Below, in pieces: positions 10,165 through 20,965 of a stretch of DNA of 64,000 nt. The stretch spans positions 3,100,001 through 3,164,000 of the forward strand of contig JAEUWY010000006.1 of assembly GCA_022059125.1 (NCBI GenBank), written 5' to 3'. The notes under the pieces were generated by a model. That model had not been told where the DNA came from. It made no database searches and was given only the letters and a program-made list of their open reading frames with translations. Within the stretch, counting starts at the first letter, position 1, and every line of letters begins with the position of its first letter. This stretch comes from Corynespora cassiicola. Lineage: Eukaryota > Ascomycota > Dothideomycetes > Pleosporales > Corynesporascaceae. The position numbers and the translations under genes were made by a program.

Positions 10165-10907
10165 AGGATGGGAATTGGGGGGGGTAAAATGCTAGACGTA
10201 CTCGTCCTGGACAGTTCCGCAATACAAGACATCCATTATACCAGACCACCGGGCAAACCGTGACGCACCACCGATGAGCAGGCAGACCTAAACACCACCA
10301 ACACTCACCCATCATCACCCAAGCATAGAATCAAAACTGGAACAAACAAGATTCATTTTCCATCCCAGGGGTATCTGTATTACTGTCTTTTTTTCCCCTC
10401 CAAACTCGGTTCTCCCTCCCCATCTCCCAGCACCCTTGCCAACCGAAAAGAAGAAGAAGAAAAGACGTCATTATTCATCATTTACAACACTAGAGCCGGA
10501 GAGCAGGGCGCACAGGCTGACACAATGCCTCATCCCACTCTCCAAGGCATACTGTTCCAAGGAAACTCGCTCCGCACTACGACAGAAAAATTGAAGGACA
10601 GTAGGAGGATAGAAGAGAATAGAAATGGGACTAGGAAGAAGATAAAGAAATGGAGGATAGAAATAGAGTGAGAAGCGGAAAGGAATACCAGCCGCCATTA
10701 TGCATCGTATAGTCGACCGTGTGATAATACATTTGAGAAGATTAAACCTGGCACCCAGTGCGGTTGTTCCACGTCTACTACCTTCTAAAGCTGGGTGGCC
10801 CATGATTTGCGTGATGGCGGCGGTGGTGGTCCATTAGAAAGCAATCATAAATGGCTGTGACCAGAGCACGAAGAAAAGATTAGATGGCAGAAGCGACTAT
10901 GACGAGC
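10165..10907. other. Convergent intergenic region
   Basis: This lies between the stop codons of the PL1 lyase (+) and the Zn2Cys6 regulator (-), so it should hold both 3' ends. Purine-rich tracts (gaagaagaagaaaag near 10450) occur; no gene was recognised. Confidence 0.6.
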
Positions 10908-13296
10908 TTAATAGTATGCTCCACTCGGCGGCGGTTGATGGGCCGTCTGGTGCATTGGATTGGGAGCCACGTAGTAGGATTGATACGGATGTTGAGGCAG
11001 GGTAAAGTCAGCTGTAGCAAGGAGAGGGTTCGGGACACCCATCGGTGGTCGCGGACGGGTAGGCACAGGTGCGGCGGCTGGGACTGACACGGGAGGCATG
11101 GCGGGCTGAAAGGTCACCTGCGGCTGCTGGGCTTGTGGCTGGTAGGCATTGTTCCCATTGACCACATGAGCAGCCGGGTTTTGGTCCTGTTGCTGGGGCT
11201 GCGCATCCCAGCCCCACTTCTGCTTCAACTCAGCATTCACGAACCCGACGCGCCAGCCAGTCTCTTGGCGGATCTTGTCGAAGATTGACAGGACTTCTTC
11301 TTGCTCGCGTCGCTCGGTCAGACATTCGGCGGCAATCGCAAGTGACCTGAGCGCTACACTGGCGACGCCACTGTTTTGATGTTTAGCGACCGCATTGGAT
11401 ATTCGAGGGAGACGACATACCGGTCCTTGACGTGGGCGCTAATGCCGCAAATCATCTGTGAATGAGTGTGAAGTAAGTTCTGCATCTCAAGGTCATCTGG
11501 CCCGTGCAGCGGGTTAATTTGCGCCAACAGGCACAAGCAAGTGTGGTAGAACAATCTAGCCGTGATGGACGTCCTCTTGATCAACCAGACCTCGGGAAAT
11601 GCCGAACCGGAGATGGTAGTACCGGGGGAAAGGTAGGCCATGGGATGCATGGTGCGTGGAATCCGCTCGTTCCAAACATCTGCCAGGTTCTTGAGGTGCT
11701 GCCACTGGTCATGGCGAGACTGCAGGCTCTGGGCGGCAGCTTCCTGCGTCCTGGGAATCGAGGCACGGAAGTTGCACACCTTTGCGACGATGTAGACGAT
11801 GCGATGGGTCCAAATCTCCTCTCTTCCGAACTCGGTCTCGGGCACCATCTTCATGTCAAGGCCCCACTCATCAGGGTCCCAAGCTACTTGCCAGTTGAAG
11901 TGGAGGCAGCTGAGAAGCTCCATGCCTACATTCAACCAGAAGCAGGCGGACCCGATGCCAGTCGACCGCGCGTTCCAGTTGCATTCTTTGATTAGGGCAC
12001 GGGCACCAGCGATATGGTTCATTCGCTGGAGAGCTTTTTCGCACATGATCTCATAGACATTCAGGATGACGGCCGTGGTGGCGCAGAGAACAGTATCGCG
12101 GGAGGGGTCCTGCAGAGCTTCAAGGAGATGGCGAGTGGCTGTATCGTAGTACCCCAGGGCCTTTTCTTCACTGTACTTTGGGTTCACCAAGGCGAGATGC
12201 CGAGCACCGCATGCCAAGAAGGCGTTGAGCAGCATGGGCTGTTCTAGGGCGTGAAACGGGAGCAGTCGCGAAAACTAGAAAATGGTCAGCAGCGTTCTCT
12301 CGTGACAGGCGCAGGGCTGAAGAAGCATACGTGTTTCATCGAATCCATGCTGTCCATCCACAGCCCCACTTCTTCAACAAAGACCTGCATGAACAGCACC
12401 TCCTCCTGGGTCCTCAAATACATGTGCAATGGGGCATTTGAGTTTGCCGGTTGCTCCATGGCATAGGCTTGTCCATCGCTGGCGATGTGCGAGGCCGAAT
12501 ACTCGGACCCGCTTCGAGAATGCACCGGACGGTGAACGGGAGCTTGCTCCATAGCAGCATGGTAGGGGTGAGACTCTTGTGGGTATGAGTCGGGCAGCAC
12601 GCCTTGGATTGGCGGCAGTGGCGCATGGGAATTGGCTGGCGGTGGCGGCATGCTGTTGGCGGCATTGGCGTAGTACGGATTGGGGACGACTCCCGAATCC
12701 TGAGTAGGGAGTGGATACTTCTCCATTCCGCCCTTGTACTCACTCGCAATCTCTCTCGACTCGTCTTGAAAAGCAATTGGCCAGTTGGACGAATCTCCTC
12801 CAGCCATGGTCGGGGGCTGAGCGACCTTCATGTCCGTCCAATTGAGGCGAAGACCTTTTTCGCATTTTCGGCTGGACTTTATGCAGTTCCAGCAGTCGGG
12901 TTTCTTCTCGTCGCACTTGAGGTGTCTCTGCCTGCACGTCAGGCAACCGGTGCGCACTCGCTTGGGCTTTGGGCCCTCTCCAGACTTCTCCGGGGTGTCG
13001 GAAGGCTCGCGCACAGGCGTGTCTTCGTTTCCGCCCGCCATGGCTGCGTGCTGTCGGTGGGCAGCGGCAGCGGCGCTGGCGTAATGGCTCTCCTGGAAAG
13101 CCTTGCTCGATCGCTTCGTCGGTCGGGGGCTGGGGAGGGGGTCGTCGTTGGGGCGCTTCTCTGGGGTACGTCTGATGCCGCGGTCGTCGTTCAGGTCGGA
13201 GATGGTCGAAGGGGAAATGGTAGCGCTGTGGTCATAGAGATAATCTGGATCGAGAGAGGGCGGAAGAAACCCGCGCTGGTCCGTTATGGCCGCCAC
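10908..13296 (-). CDS. Zn2Cys6 transcription factor, ARCA-like
   Basis: Three exons (13296-12331, 12274-11421, 11370-10908; introns 56 and 50 nt) encode 760 residues. The binuclear cluster is complete: C118, C121, C128, C135, C138 and C145 with spacing CX2CX6CX6CX2CX6C, preceded by the basic stretch GPKPKRVRTG. A proline- and serine-rich linker follows. The middle (about 320-610) is the helical fungal-specific regulatory region, with LLNAFLACGARHLALVN and ALIKECNWNARSTGI as recognisable blocks. The tail is Gln/Pro-rich (QPQQQDQNPAAH, HPYQSYYVAPNPM). It is a nuclear DNA-binding regulator resembling the ARCA-like group. Target genes are unknown; it is 6 kb from the UbiA/adenylating-reductase pair, so a role as cluster regulator is possible but unproven. 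Confidence 0.88.
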
Positions 13297-13707
13297 GGTG
13301 CCGGTTGTAGCGGGTGTTGGGCGCGCGTGTGCGTGTGGGTGTAGGCGTAGGCGTAGGTGAGATGTCGAGCAGGAAGAAAAGGCGGCTGATGGGTGGAGCA
13401 GTCAGCAGCTGTGGTTGCGGTGCCAGAGCGATGAGCAAGCTGACGTCTCGCCGGCGGGGCGTGGGCTAGTGTGGGCGACGGAGGGCAGACTGCTGTGCCG
13501 GTGGGTGCGTGGGTGCTGCTGCGTCTGGTCGGCGAGCTCAGCGGTGCAGAGGATACGCGGGATGTCGGAGTGTTTACGCAGCGGTCCGCGGGCGGGGTGG
13601 ATAAAATATATCAGGGGTGGCAGCGCTGGCGGGCAGGCGAAAAAGCAAGTGGGCCTGCGCAGGTGAGCGGATTCTTTTTTGCTGTCGCGTAGTCGTGTAG
13701 TCGTGTA

Positions 13708-13755
13708 GGGCAGGGCAGGGCAGGGCAGGGCAGGGCAGGGCAGGGCAGGGCAGGG
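13708..13755 (+). repeat. (GGGCA)n, ten G-triplets, G-quadruplex motif
   Basis: Nine full GGGCA units plus GGG give ten runs of three G separated by CA loops. This is far more than the four runs needed for a G-quadruplex on the + strand, and an i-motif on the - strand. It lies about 410 nt upstream of the start of the Zn2Cys6 regulator. Confidence 0.95.
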
Positions 13756-14170
13756 CGCTGGCGGTGGTGACGACGGTGGATGCTGGAATTCCTGGGATCG
13801 TCTGCAGAGGGGCACAGGGGCAGGCTGGGGCAAGTGCAGGCGAGGGTGATCGGCTGGAAGTGAGGGCTGGACGAGGCCGGGGCCAAGCAGGTCAGGATAA
13901 GGCTCGAGGCTGCGACTCTGCGACGTCAATTGCGAGCCAGCGTCTGCGCGGGGCGAGGGGGCCTCAGGGACGGGCAGCAGGTTGGATTCAGGGCGAAGGG
14001 CCCCGTCGAAGGCTGGAACGGACGAGGTAAGGAGAGGTGTGTGAGAGTCGAGCGGCAGGCTTTCGGGCCACGCCAAGGCAGCCGATCTGAGATGGGCGGT
14101 GACGGCGAACAAAAGTGGTCATGGACGCCGGGCGCGGGCTGGTGGCTGCGAGATGGCCTGCTTGTGCGTT

Positions 14171-14206
14171 GGCGTGCTGGTTGGCGTGCTGGATGGCGTG
14201 CTGGAT
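14171..14206 (+). repeat. 12-bp tandem repeat GGCGTGCTGGWT x3
   Basis: Three contiguous copies; the first ends in TT and the others in AT. It is intergenic, and no function is evident. Confidence 0.85.
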
Positions 14207-14308
14207 GGCTGGCTTCTGGCCGGGTGGGTGGTGTATCTACCCAGGTAGTGTGTCGGAGGGGGTCCTTTATTTTCCGCTGGCACCCTCGCTCAGCCTGTCG
14301 GTGGGCAG

Positions 14309-14332
14309 GAGCTTGAGCTTGAGCTTGAGCTT
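14309..14332 (+). repeat. 6-bp tandem repeat GAGCTT x4
   Basis: Four perfect copies, followed by GGCCTTGG. It is intergenic. Confidence 0.9.
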
Positions 14333-14557
14333 GGCCTTGGTGGGCAGGAGAGCAGAAACACAGGACGGGCTGCAAGGGGACGCAGGCCCGTATGTATGTG
14401 CGTGTGCAAGAGTCGACTACAGTGGATATGCCGTATGCCGCATGCCGCCCCCCGTGCCCTGTTCCCCGTTCCCCGTTCCCCCATCCCCCGTCCCCCATCC
14501 GCCGCCCACCGTTCACGGCATGACTGACGGTGCAAAAGTCTCGGTCGGCAGGCCCAG

Positions 14558-14581
14558 CAGCGACGCAGCGACGCAGCGACG
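14558..14581 (+). repeat. 8-bp tandem repeat CAGCGACG x3
   Basis: Three perfect copies followed by a partial CAGC. It is intergenic. Confidence 0.9.
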
Positions 14582-14746
14582 CAGCCCCTGCGTTGCCATC
14601 GCGTTCGCGAATGATGACGCGCAGTCGGCCAGCCCAATGACAGCCGCCCCGGGGCACAAGGCCCGCCAATTCTTGCTCCTGCTCAGCCCCTAAAATTAGC
14701 TGCCCCGGCACGAAACGCGGCGAACGCCTGGCTGGCCTGGCCTGTT

Positions 14747-14822
14747 GGCAGCAGGCCGTCTGCCGCAAGAGACGCTGGCCTGCCATGATGGCTGCGACTC
14801 GAGCGGCAGACGGTCTGCTGCC
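14747..14822. repeat. Inverted repeat, 20-bp arms with one mismatch
   Basis: Arm 14747-14766 (GGCAGCAGGCCGTCTGCCGC) pairs with 14803-14822 (GCGGCAGACGGTCTGCTGCC) apart from one position (a G-T pair or mismatch). The spacer is 36 nt. It would form a strong hairpin in single-stranded DNA or RNA. Confidence 0.9.
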
Positions 14823-14973
14823 AGGGCGCGAGGTGCAAAGAGCCAGCCGTGGGCCAGCTCCGGTACGAGCAGCGGCCGCCAGCTGGCTCTAAACATAGAA
14901 GCCCACGGCTCCAGGGCTCCAGGGCTCGGGGCCGGGGCTCATGGCGCCAACGGCCATCGTCAATTTTCGCCCA

Positions 14974-15015
14974 GGGCAGCGGGCAGCGGGCAGCGGGCAG
15001 TGGGCAGTGGGCAGT
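14974..15015 (+). repeat. 7-bp tandem repeat GGGCAGC/GGGCAGT x6
   Basis: Three copies of GGGCAGC are followed by three of GGGCAGT. The array ends about 150 nt before the ASA1 start codon. The same unit in reverse complement recurs at 46776-46820. Confidence 0.95.
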
Positions 15016-15168
15016 GCCTGCGCCGTGAGCCGTCACTTGCACGTCTGCCGCCTAGCCCGGCCCCCAAGTTCCCATGCTGTCGATCACCCTCGTTCCGGCT
15101 TGCCCATCACAGCAACCTCAGCCTGCCTTGCACCTCGTCTCCAGCTCTGCTCTGCCTCTCCCACGCCC

Positions 15169-17174
15169 ATGGCCAACGAGCGCCAGGCCTCCGCCCTCGC
15201 CCCGGCCCAGCCCGCCTACATCCTGCGCGGCCACACCTCCCAGATCCACAGCGTGCAGCTTGTGCGCCAGAACCGCCGCCTGCTCACCGGCGATGCAGAC
15301 GGCTGGGTCGTGTACTGGAGACTCGAGTCCAAGAGGCCGCTGGCTGTGTGGAGAGCCCACGATGCCACCATCCTGGGCACCGCCGAGTGGCCGTCTGATA
15401 GACTCATAACGTGAGTCTCCCGTTTCCCTGTTTCGTCTACCGCTCCTCCTGCCAAACCACCCATCTACCTGGACTCCAGGCCTGCATCGCCCGTCGTCGT
15501 GCCTTTCACCCATTTCTGCTGCGCTCGATAGCACCCCTGGCCTGCCCTAGCAAACAACTGACAGTCTGCTGCCAATTATAGCCATGGCCGTGACAATACC
15601 CTTAGGATATGGCAGCTTCGCGCCACCGATGAAGACGCCTTCTCTACCGTGCTGCCTGCAGATGGTGCAAGCCTGCACAGACCCAAGCCCTGGCTCCTGC
15701 ACACCTTGCCAGTGAACACCCTGAACTTTTGCGCCTTTTCAATGTGTCCCGAGCAGCACGCATTCGATCAACGTCGACGTCCTGGCCCCACCCCGGACCA
15801 GGATGCCGCATTGGCCCGCGTAAGCGACTCCATCATTGTGGCCGTGCCTGCGCGAGACGACAAGAAGATCGAGGTCTACCAATTTCCGGACGAAAAGCTG
15901 GTCTCGGTAGTGCCTCGAGTCGAATCAAAAGATACAGGTAAGACTATTGGCCGTTTGGTTCCTCACTTGGTAGTCCCCAAATGCCGCCAGCTCATTGGCC
16001 GCTCACGCAACCCATTACTACGCCATGTCCAGCCTATCCATCACTAATTCGCCTATCAGCCGTGGCGCATGGCCATAGATTAGCGGGGATGAACGACCGC
16101 TGACAGCCCCCAGGTATGGTCATGGCCGTCAAGCTCGCGCATCATAACCCGTCGAATGCGGCCATGGTAATCGCCGGATACGAGGGCGGTTTCACTGCAG
16201 TCTACCTAATACGCCCTCAGCGAACAGCAAAATCAATACCGGACTTTGCCCAACTCATTTACCTCAGCCAACCCCACGCCCAGCCCATCCTGTCCCTTGA
16301 TGCCTCGCCAGATGCCAAGACGTACTTTACTTCTGCTGCCGACGCCCTCATTTCTGCTCATCGGATTCCAGAATTGCCCCTTAATATCCAAACAGAGTCC
16401 ACTACCCCGATGGGGGCAGATAGACTACTAGCACCTGCAGGCGGCCCCAAAGAATTGGAATCCTCCGGCGGTCCTATTACACGCGATGAGCCGTCACAGA
16501 CAGTTGATGCCGGGTCAGCAGCACGTGGAAAGAAGTCCAACCAACCCGATGAGCCAGCTGGTGCTGTGCCACCCTCAACTTCACCCTCAACTTCTCCGGT
16601 TGGCCTTGGCGACACAGCTGCGGAACCGCCACTTCTTTCATTTTCCAAGCAGCCCGTCGCGCAAGGTTCATCCAACTCGAACAGCAGCTTCACGAAGCCT
16701 GCAGGGCTCTCAGCCCTCCTCTCTTCTGCTGCGCCTCCATCCAAAGTAAAGCCAGCCACTCCGGCATCTTCCAGCGTCCAAGTCCAGCCCCCGTATAAGA
16801 TGGCGCAGACCAGGCACGCAGGCCAGCAATCATTGCGAATTCGCTCTGACGGTCGTCTTCTCGTAACCGGTGGCTGGGACAGCCGCGTCAGAATCTACAG
16901 CTCCAAGACGCTCAAGGAAGTTGCCGTCCTAAAGTGGCACAAGGAGGGAGTCTATGCCGTTGATTTTGGCTGCATCCTGGACCCTGCCTCGGTGGGCGAA
17001 CACTCTCGCCAGAAGAGCGCAGATCTACCGCCAGAAGCGGGAGATGGTCGAGTTGCACCGCGGGAGCACGGACTGGGCCGACTGCAGCGACAGCGAGAAG
17101 AACGAATGCAGCTCAAACACTGGGTCGCCGCAGGCGCCAAGGACGGAAAGATCAGCCTCTGGGAGGTGTTTTGA
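15169..17174 (+). CDS. asa1: WD40-repeat ASTRA-associated protein 1 homologue
   Basis: Three exons (15169-15410, 15582-15937, 16114-17174) encode 552 residues. Both introns (171 and 176 nt) are long for this window. The N-terminus has the Asa1 pattern: AQPAYILRGHTSQIHSV, then DGWVVYWRL and HGRDNTLRIWQL. The last blade group includes LVTGGWDSRVRIYSSKTL, KWHKEGVYAVDFG and WVAAGAKDGKISLWEVF, ending at the stop. About 150 residues of Ser/Pro-rich disordered sequence sit between them, inserted into the propeller. Asa1 is part of the ASTRA complex with the Tel2-Tti1-Tti2 chaperone and the PIKK Tra1, in nucleus and cytoplasm. The identification rests on the WD pattern and overall layout, without alignment. 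Confidence 0.8.
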
Positions 17175-17946
17175 ATGGATCTGCCATGTGCACGTCGGAC
17201 GCCCGTGGCAGTGTCACAAAACGTGTTCGCCCTTGGCTCCGTTCATCCAGCTCGAAACATGACTCTGCCTCAGGCGTGCATACAAAGCAAACCTAACCCC
17301 ACAAGATCTCGGTAGGTTTTCGGCCCACCAGGCACGTCTTGGAGACGGTTGGAGCTAAACTTTGTGTAGGGGATAGAGGGACATGCAGCTAGAGACGCAC
17401 GAACGATAGCAGCGGCGGAGACGGCGTGGGGTAGATAGATGCACACCTCACAAGGCGTGTTGTGTCGAATTGATGACATGGCACCGACACACACAAGTCC
17501 CACGTGTTTTATATTGACTGCAGCCTCATCGCAACGGCCCCGGCACGACCATGGACATCAACCATGCCGCCAGCTATAGGCTCGGTATACTATAGCCACC
17601 GCAACCAGGTCGTGCAAGTCGCGTCGCGTCGGCCAATGGAACGCGTTTCCCCACAGCGACCTCGGCATCGGCATGTGCTGCCCAATGACGTCCCGACCAT
17701 CTCCGAAGCTTGGATGGGGGAACCTCGACCGCATCCCACGGCCCTGTCATGAAAGGCACGAAACAACGTGCCTAGCGCGCAATCCCTCCTCTCGCAGCTA
17801 CAACCGCCTAGCCTCCGTCCAGTGCGCACCTTCGCCCCCGAGCGCCTCCATGAGCATTGCATAGCACCGAGCCCTTCCACCATCTCGAACCACCCTCGAC
17901 ATCCGAACCTCCCCCCCTCCAAAACACCAAGCACCACCTCGACACA
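17175..17946. other. Intergenic region between ASA1 and the acyltransferase
   Basis: It holds the ASA1 3' end and the promoter of the acyltransferase. The last 130 nt are C-rich and pyrimidine-rich on the + strand. No gene was recognised. Confidence 0.6.
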
Positions 17947-20547
17947 ATGCCGCACCCCTCCAAAAAGCGCAAACCCTCCCCCCCTCCACCCCCCTCCCCC
18001 GCCGAACAAGCCCCCGACCTCAGCATCACCGCGGACGACCAGGTGCACCTCCACGCCGCGGGCTACAACGAGTCCCCGGAGCGCGGCCTCGTGCACAGCA
18101 TGGCGCGGTTCCGCAGCTCGCCGCTCGACTTCATCCGCGAAGTCTCGCTGCACGTGTCCGGCACGGGGTGGCGGTCCTACGACCACATTGTCGGACAGCC
18201 CATCTTTTACGCCGGATTCTCCGAGGAGATGAAGGCGAGGGTGCTGGGGAATGCCATGTTGGTGAGGAAGGTGAGGGAGTTGGCCGAGGGGAGGGTCGAG
18301 GTGGAGGCTAGGGAGGGGCTGTTGGGGGAGGGGGTGGGCGATAGGAGAGAAAGGAGGCGAGCGCAGATCGAGGAGAGTTTGATGGAGGTGGCCGAGGGGT
18401 TGACGGATGGGATGATTTGTAAGATGGAGAGTAAGAATTACATCCGCGGGGCGTATTATTTGGCGACGCAGCTGCTTACGAGGGCGTATCATCAGGGTGG
18501 GCTTTCCTTCTTCCCCTTATCTGTTCCTGGGGCTCTCGTGGGAGGCAATGGGGAGCGGAAGCTTGCTAACGGTGCCTAGGTGTTCATGTCTCGAGCGAAG
18601 AGGTGCTTCGCCTGAGGTCTGTCGCTGAGCGCGCGGCCCGCGATAGACACTCCATCATCTTCTTGCCTTGCCACAGGTCGCATGTGGACTATGTCTCGCT
18701 GCAGATAATATGCTACCGGCTCGGCCTCGCCCTACCCACCGTCGTTGCAGGCGATAACCTCAATTTCCCTGTCGTGGGACCCTTCCTCCAGTCGTGCGGA
18801 GCCATGTGGATACGAAGGAGCTTCGGAGACGACCAACTGTACACGACGCTGGTGCAGTCATACATGGATACGCTCCTGGCCAACGGATACAACGTCGAGT
18901 GCTTTGTCGAGGGTGGTCGAAGCCGAACGGGGAAGCTGCTACCGCCAAAGTTCGGAATTCTGAGCTACATACTAGACAGCGTGGCAAGCGGGAGGGTAGA
19001 GGACGCCATCATCTGTCCCGTCTCAACGCAGTATGACAAGGTCATCGAGGTGGATTCGTATATCAGCGAGCTGCTGGGCCAGCCCAAGCCGAAGGAGAAC
19101 CTGATGGATTTCCTCTCCGCCTCTTCGGTCTTGTCTTTGAAACTCGGCAGGGTGGATGTGCGCTTCCATGAGCCGTGGTCGTTGCGCAAGTTCATTGACC
19201 AGCAGCATGATCGGTTCAGCAAGCTGCCGCAGAAACTTGACCTCAAGGAAGAACGGCTGAGGATATTGAGGACTATGGGTTACAAGGTCCTCTCCGAGAT
19301 TAATGACGTGTCTGTGGTTATGCCCACGGCGTTGGTTGGCACCGTTCTATTGACTTTGAGAGGTAGAGGTGTTGGTAAGAGCGAGTTGATCAGGAGAGTC
19401 GAGTGGCTGAGCGAGCGTGTCAGGGCGCAGGGTGGTCGCGTAGCACATTTTGCAAATCTTCCTACAAGCCTGGTGGTAGAGAGGGCACTCGATGTGCTCG
19501 GGCCCCAACTTGTTGGCTCTGTGCCTGGGCTGCCTGAGGAAACCTTTTACGCCGTTGACAGGTACATCCCCTCACATGATCCCCTTAACAGATTGACTAA
19601 CGCCCTCTAGGTTTCAACTCTCCTTCTATCGCAACATGACCATCCACCTCTTCGTCCTCCAAGCCCTCGTCTCGGCCGCAATGTACACCAAGGTAAAACT
19701 GGGCGGCGGCCCCGAATTCCAACGCATCACCTACACCGACCTCTACGACCAAGTCCAATTCCTCTCCCAACTCTTCCGCGGTGAATTCATCTTCCCAACC
19801 GAGGGTCTAACTACGAACCTCGGCCAAACCCTCTCGACGCTCGAATCCGACAACATTATCAAAATCACGCGCTCCGCGGCCGATCCCTCGATCATCGAGT
19901 GCATAGAGCTCAGCGACGCGGAGCGCGAGTCGGGCCGCGAGAACTACGACTTTTACTGCTTCTTGATATGGCCCTTCATCGAGGCGGCATGGCTCGGCGC
20001 AATCAGCCTCATGATGCTGACCCCGCCTGCTACGTCGCGCGGCAAGGAGCACTGGCTCGACCTCAAAAAGGTGCAGGAGCGCGCGCAGCTCTTCGGCAAG
20101 ACGCTGTACCACCAAGGCGACCTCTCCTACTTCGAGGCCGTCAACAAGGAGACGCTCAAGAACACGTACCAGCGCTTCGAAGAGGAAGGCATGATACTCG
20201 TCACCAAGGCGGGGCAGGGCAAAGATGCAAAGGCGGCGCCGGCCTCGATTCGCATTGCAGATGAGTGGATGCCGAGGAGGTCGCCGCAGAGGTCGGCGAT
20301 TGTGGCGGAGGGGCCGCTCTGGGCGTTTGCCGAGAGGATCAGTTTGAGTAGGCGCGAGGGGAAGAATAGGAGGGATGGGGCTACGGTGGTGAGTAGAGTG
20401 CTGGGGTTGGCGGATTTGGTTGGGGCGGGGCTGTGGGAGGATGCGATTGAGGAGGGGAGGGTGGAAAAGGAGAGGGTGGTTGCGGCTAAGGAGAGGGCGA
20501 GGGCGAGGAGGAGGAGGACGGGGTTTAGTGGGTTGGCGAGGTTGTGA
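17947..20547 (+). CDS. PlsB-type glycerol-3-phosphate / DHAP acyltransferase with C-terminal peroxisomal signal
   Basis: Three exons (17947-18496, 18580-19561, 19611-20547; introns 83 and 49 nt, both with a CTAAC branch site) encode 822 residues. The acyltransferase motifs are clear: HRSHVDY near 216 (catalytic His and Asp), then GAMWIRRSFG, FVEGGRSRTGKLLPPKFG near 291 and ICPVSTQYD. This is the PlsB/GNPAT branch, not the small PlsC branch. The first step of glycerolipid or ether-lipid synthesis, acylation of glycerol-3-phosphate or dihydroxyacetone phosphate at carbon 1, is expected. The protein ends GFSGLARL; ARL fits the PTS1 consensus [SAC]-[KRH]-[LM]. That favours a peroxisomal DHAP acyltransferase, as in animal GNPAT. 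The N-terminus is Pro-rich; the C-terminal 30 residues are very Arg-rich. Confidence 0.87.
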
Positions 20548-20965
20548 TGGGATGATGTATCTTTTGATATTTGAGTACCTAAGTAGACTTTTAATGACTT
20601 GATGTGCAGGTTTCTCTTCTGACATATGGTTTTTTTTAATTTGACAGCTAGTTGTGGTGGGTATATAGGTATCTGCAACGACTTTGAATTGGTAGTATGT
20701 TTACCCTGTGCCGTCATCTTCTCTAAAATCAAAACCTGCCGGTATAGATTTTGATATGTGCCTGCCATGATAAAAAAAGGCGGACAAGAAACATTACCAA
20801 ACGACAGCAACGATACCATTAAAAATATGCTTTTTGTGATCATGGCGCCAATTCAAAGTACCTCAAATTACATCAAACAATCCATCATAGCTAGAGACTC
20901 TGTTTAATAAGATGTATAATGGAAGGCGTTGTTGAGAATGCCCCTTACTATAGTGCTACTCCAAT
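20548..20965. other. Convergent intergenic region, AT-rich
   Basis: It lies between the stop codons of the acyltransferase (+) and the modin-like gene (-). T-rich and A-rich runs (gttttttttaattt, ataaaaaaagg) suit two facing 3' ends. No gene was seen. Confidence 0.6.

Larger units (their letters stand above)
13297..15168. other. Gene-free, repeat-dense, GC-rich divergent intergenic region
   Basis: The 1.9 kb between the start of the Zn2Cys6 gene (-) and ASA1 (+) holds no ORF with recognisable protein features. It carries at least six different short tandem arrays: 5-bp at 13708, 12-bp at 14171, 6-bp at 14309, a 7-bp C-rich array near 14457-14500, 8-bp at 14558 and 7-bp at 14974. It also has a 20-bp inverted repeat at 14747-14822. 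The long ORFs here are by-products of repeat periodicity. Confidence 0.75.

Noticed and set aside
13402..14786. 236- and 286-codon - strand ORFs upstream of the Zn2Cys6 gene
   Set aside because: They read through the GGGCA and other arrays (PALPCPALPCPALP), with no conserved domain.
19807..20843. Antisense ORFs of 238-272 codons over the acyltransferase 3' exon
   Set aside because: The sense frame carries the acyltransferase C-terminal region in frame with upstream exons; the antisense frames are Pro/Arg-rich by-products.
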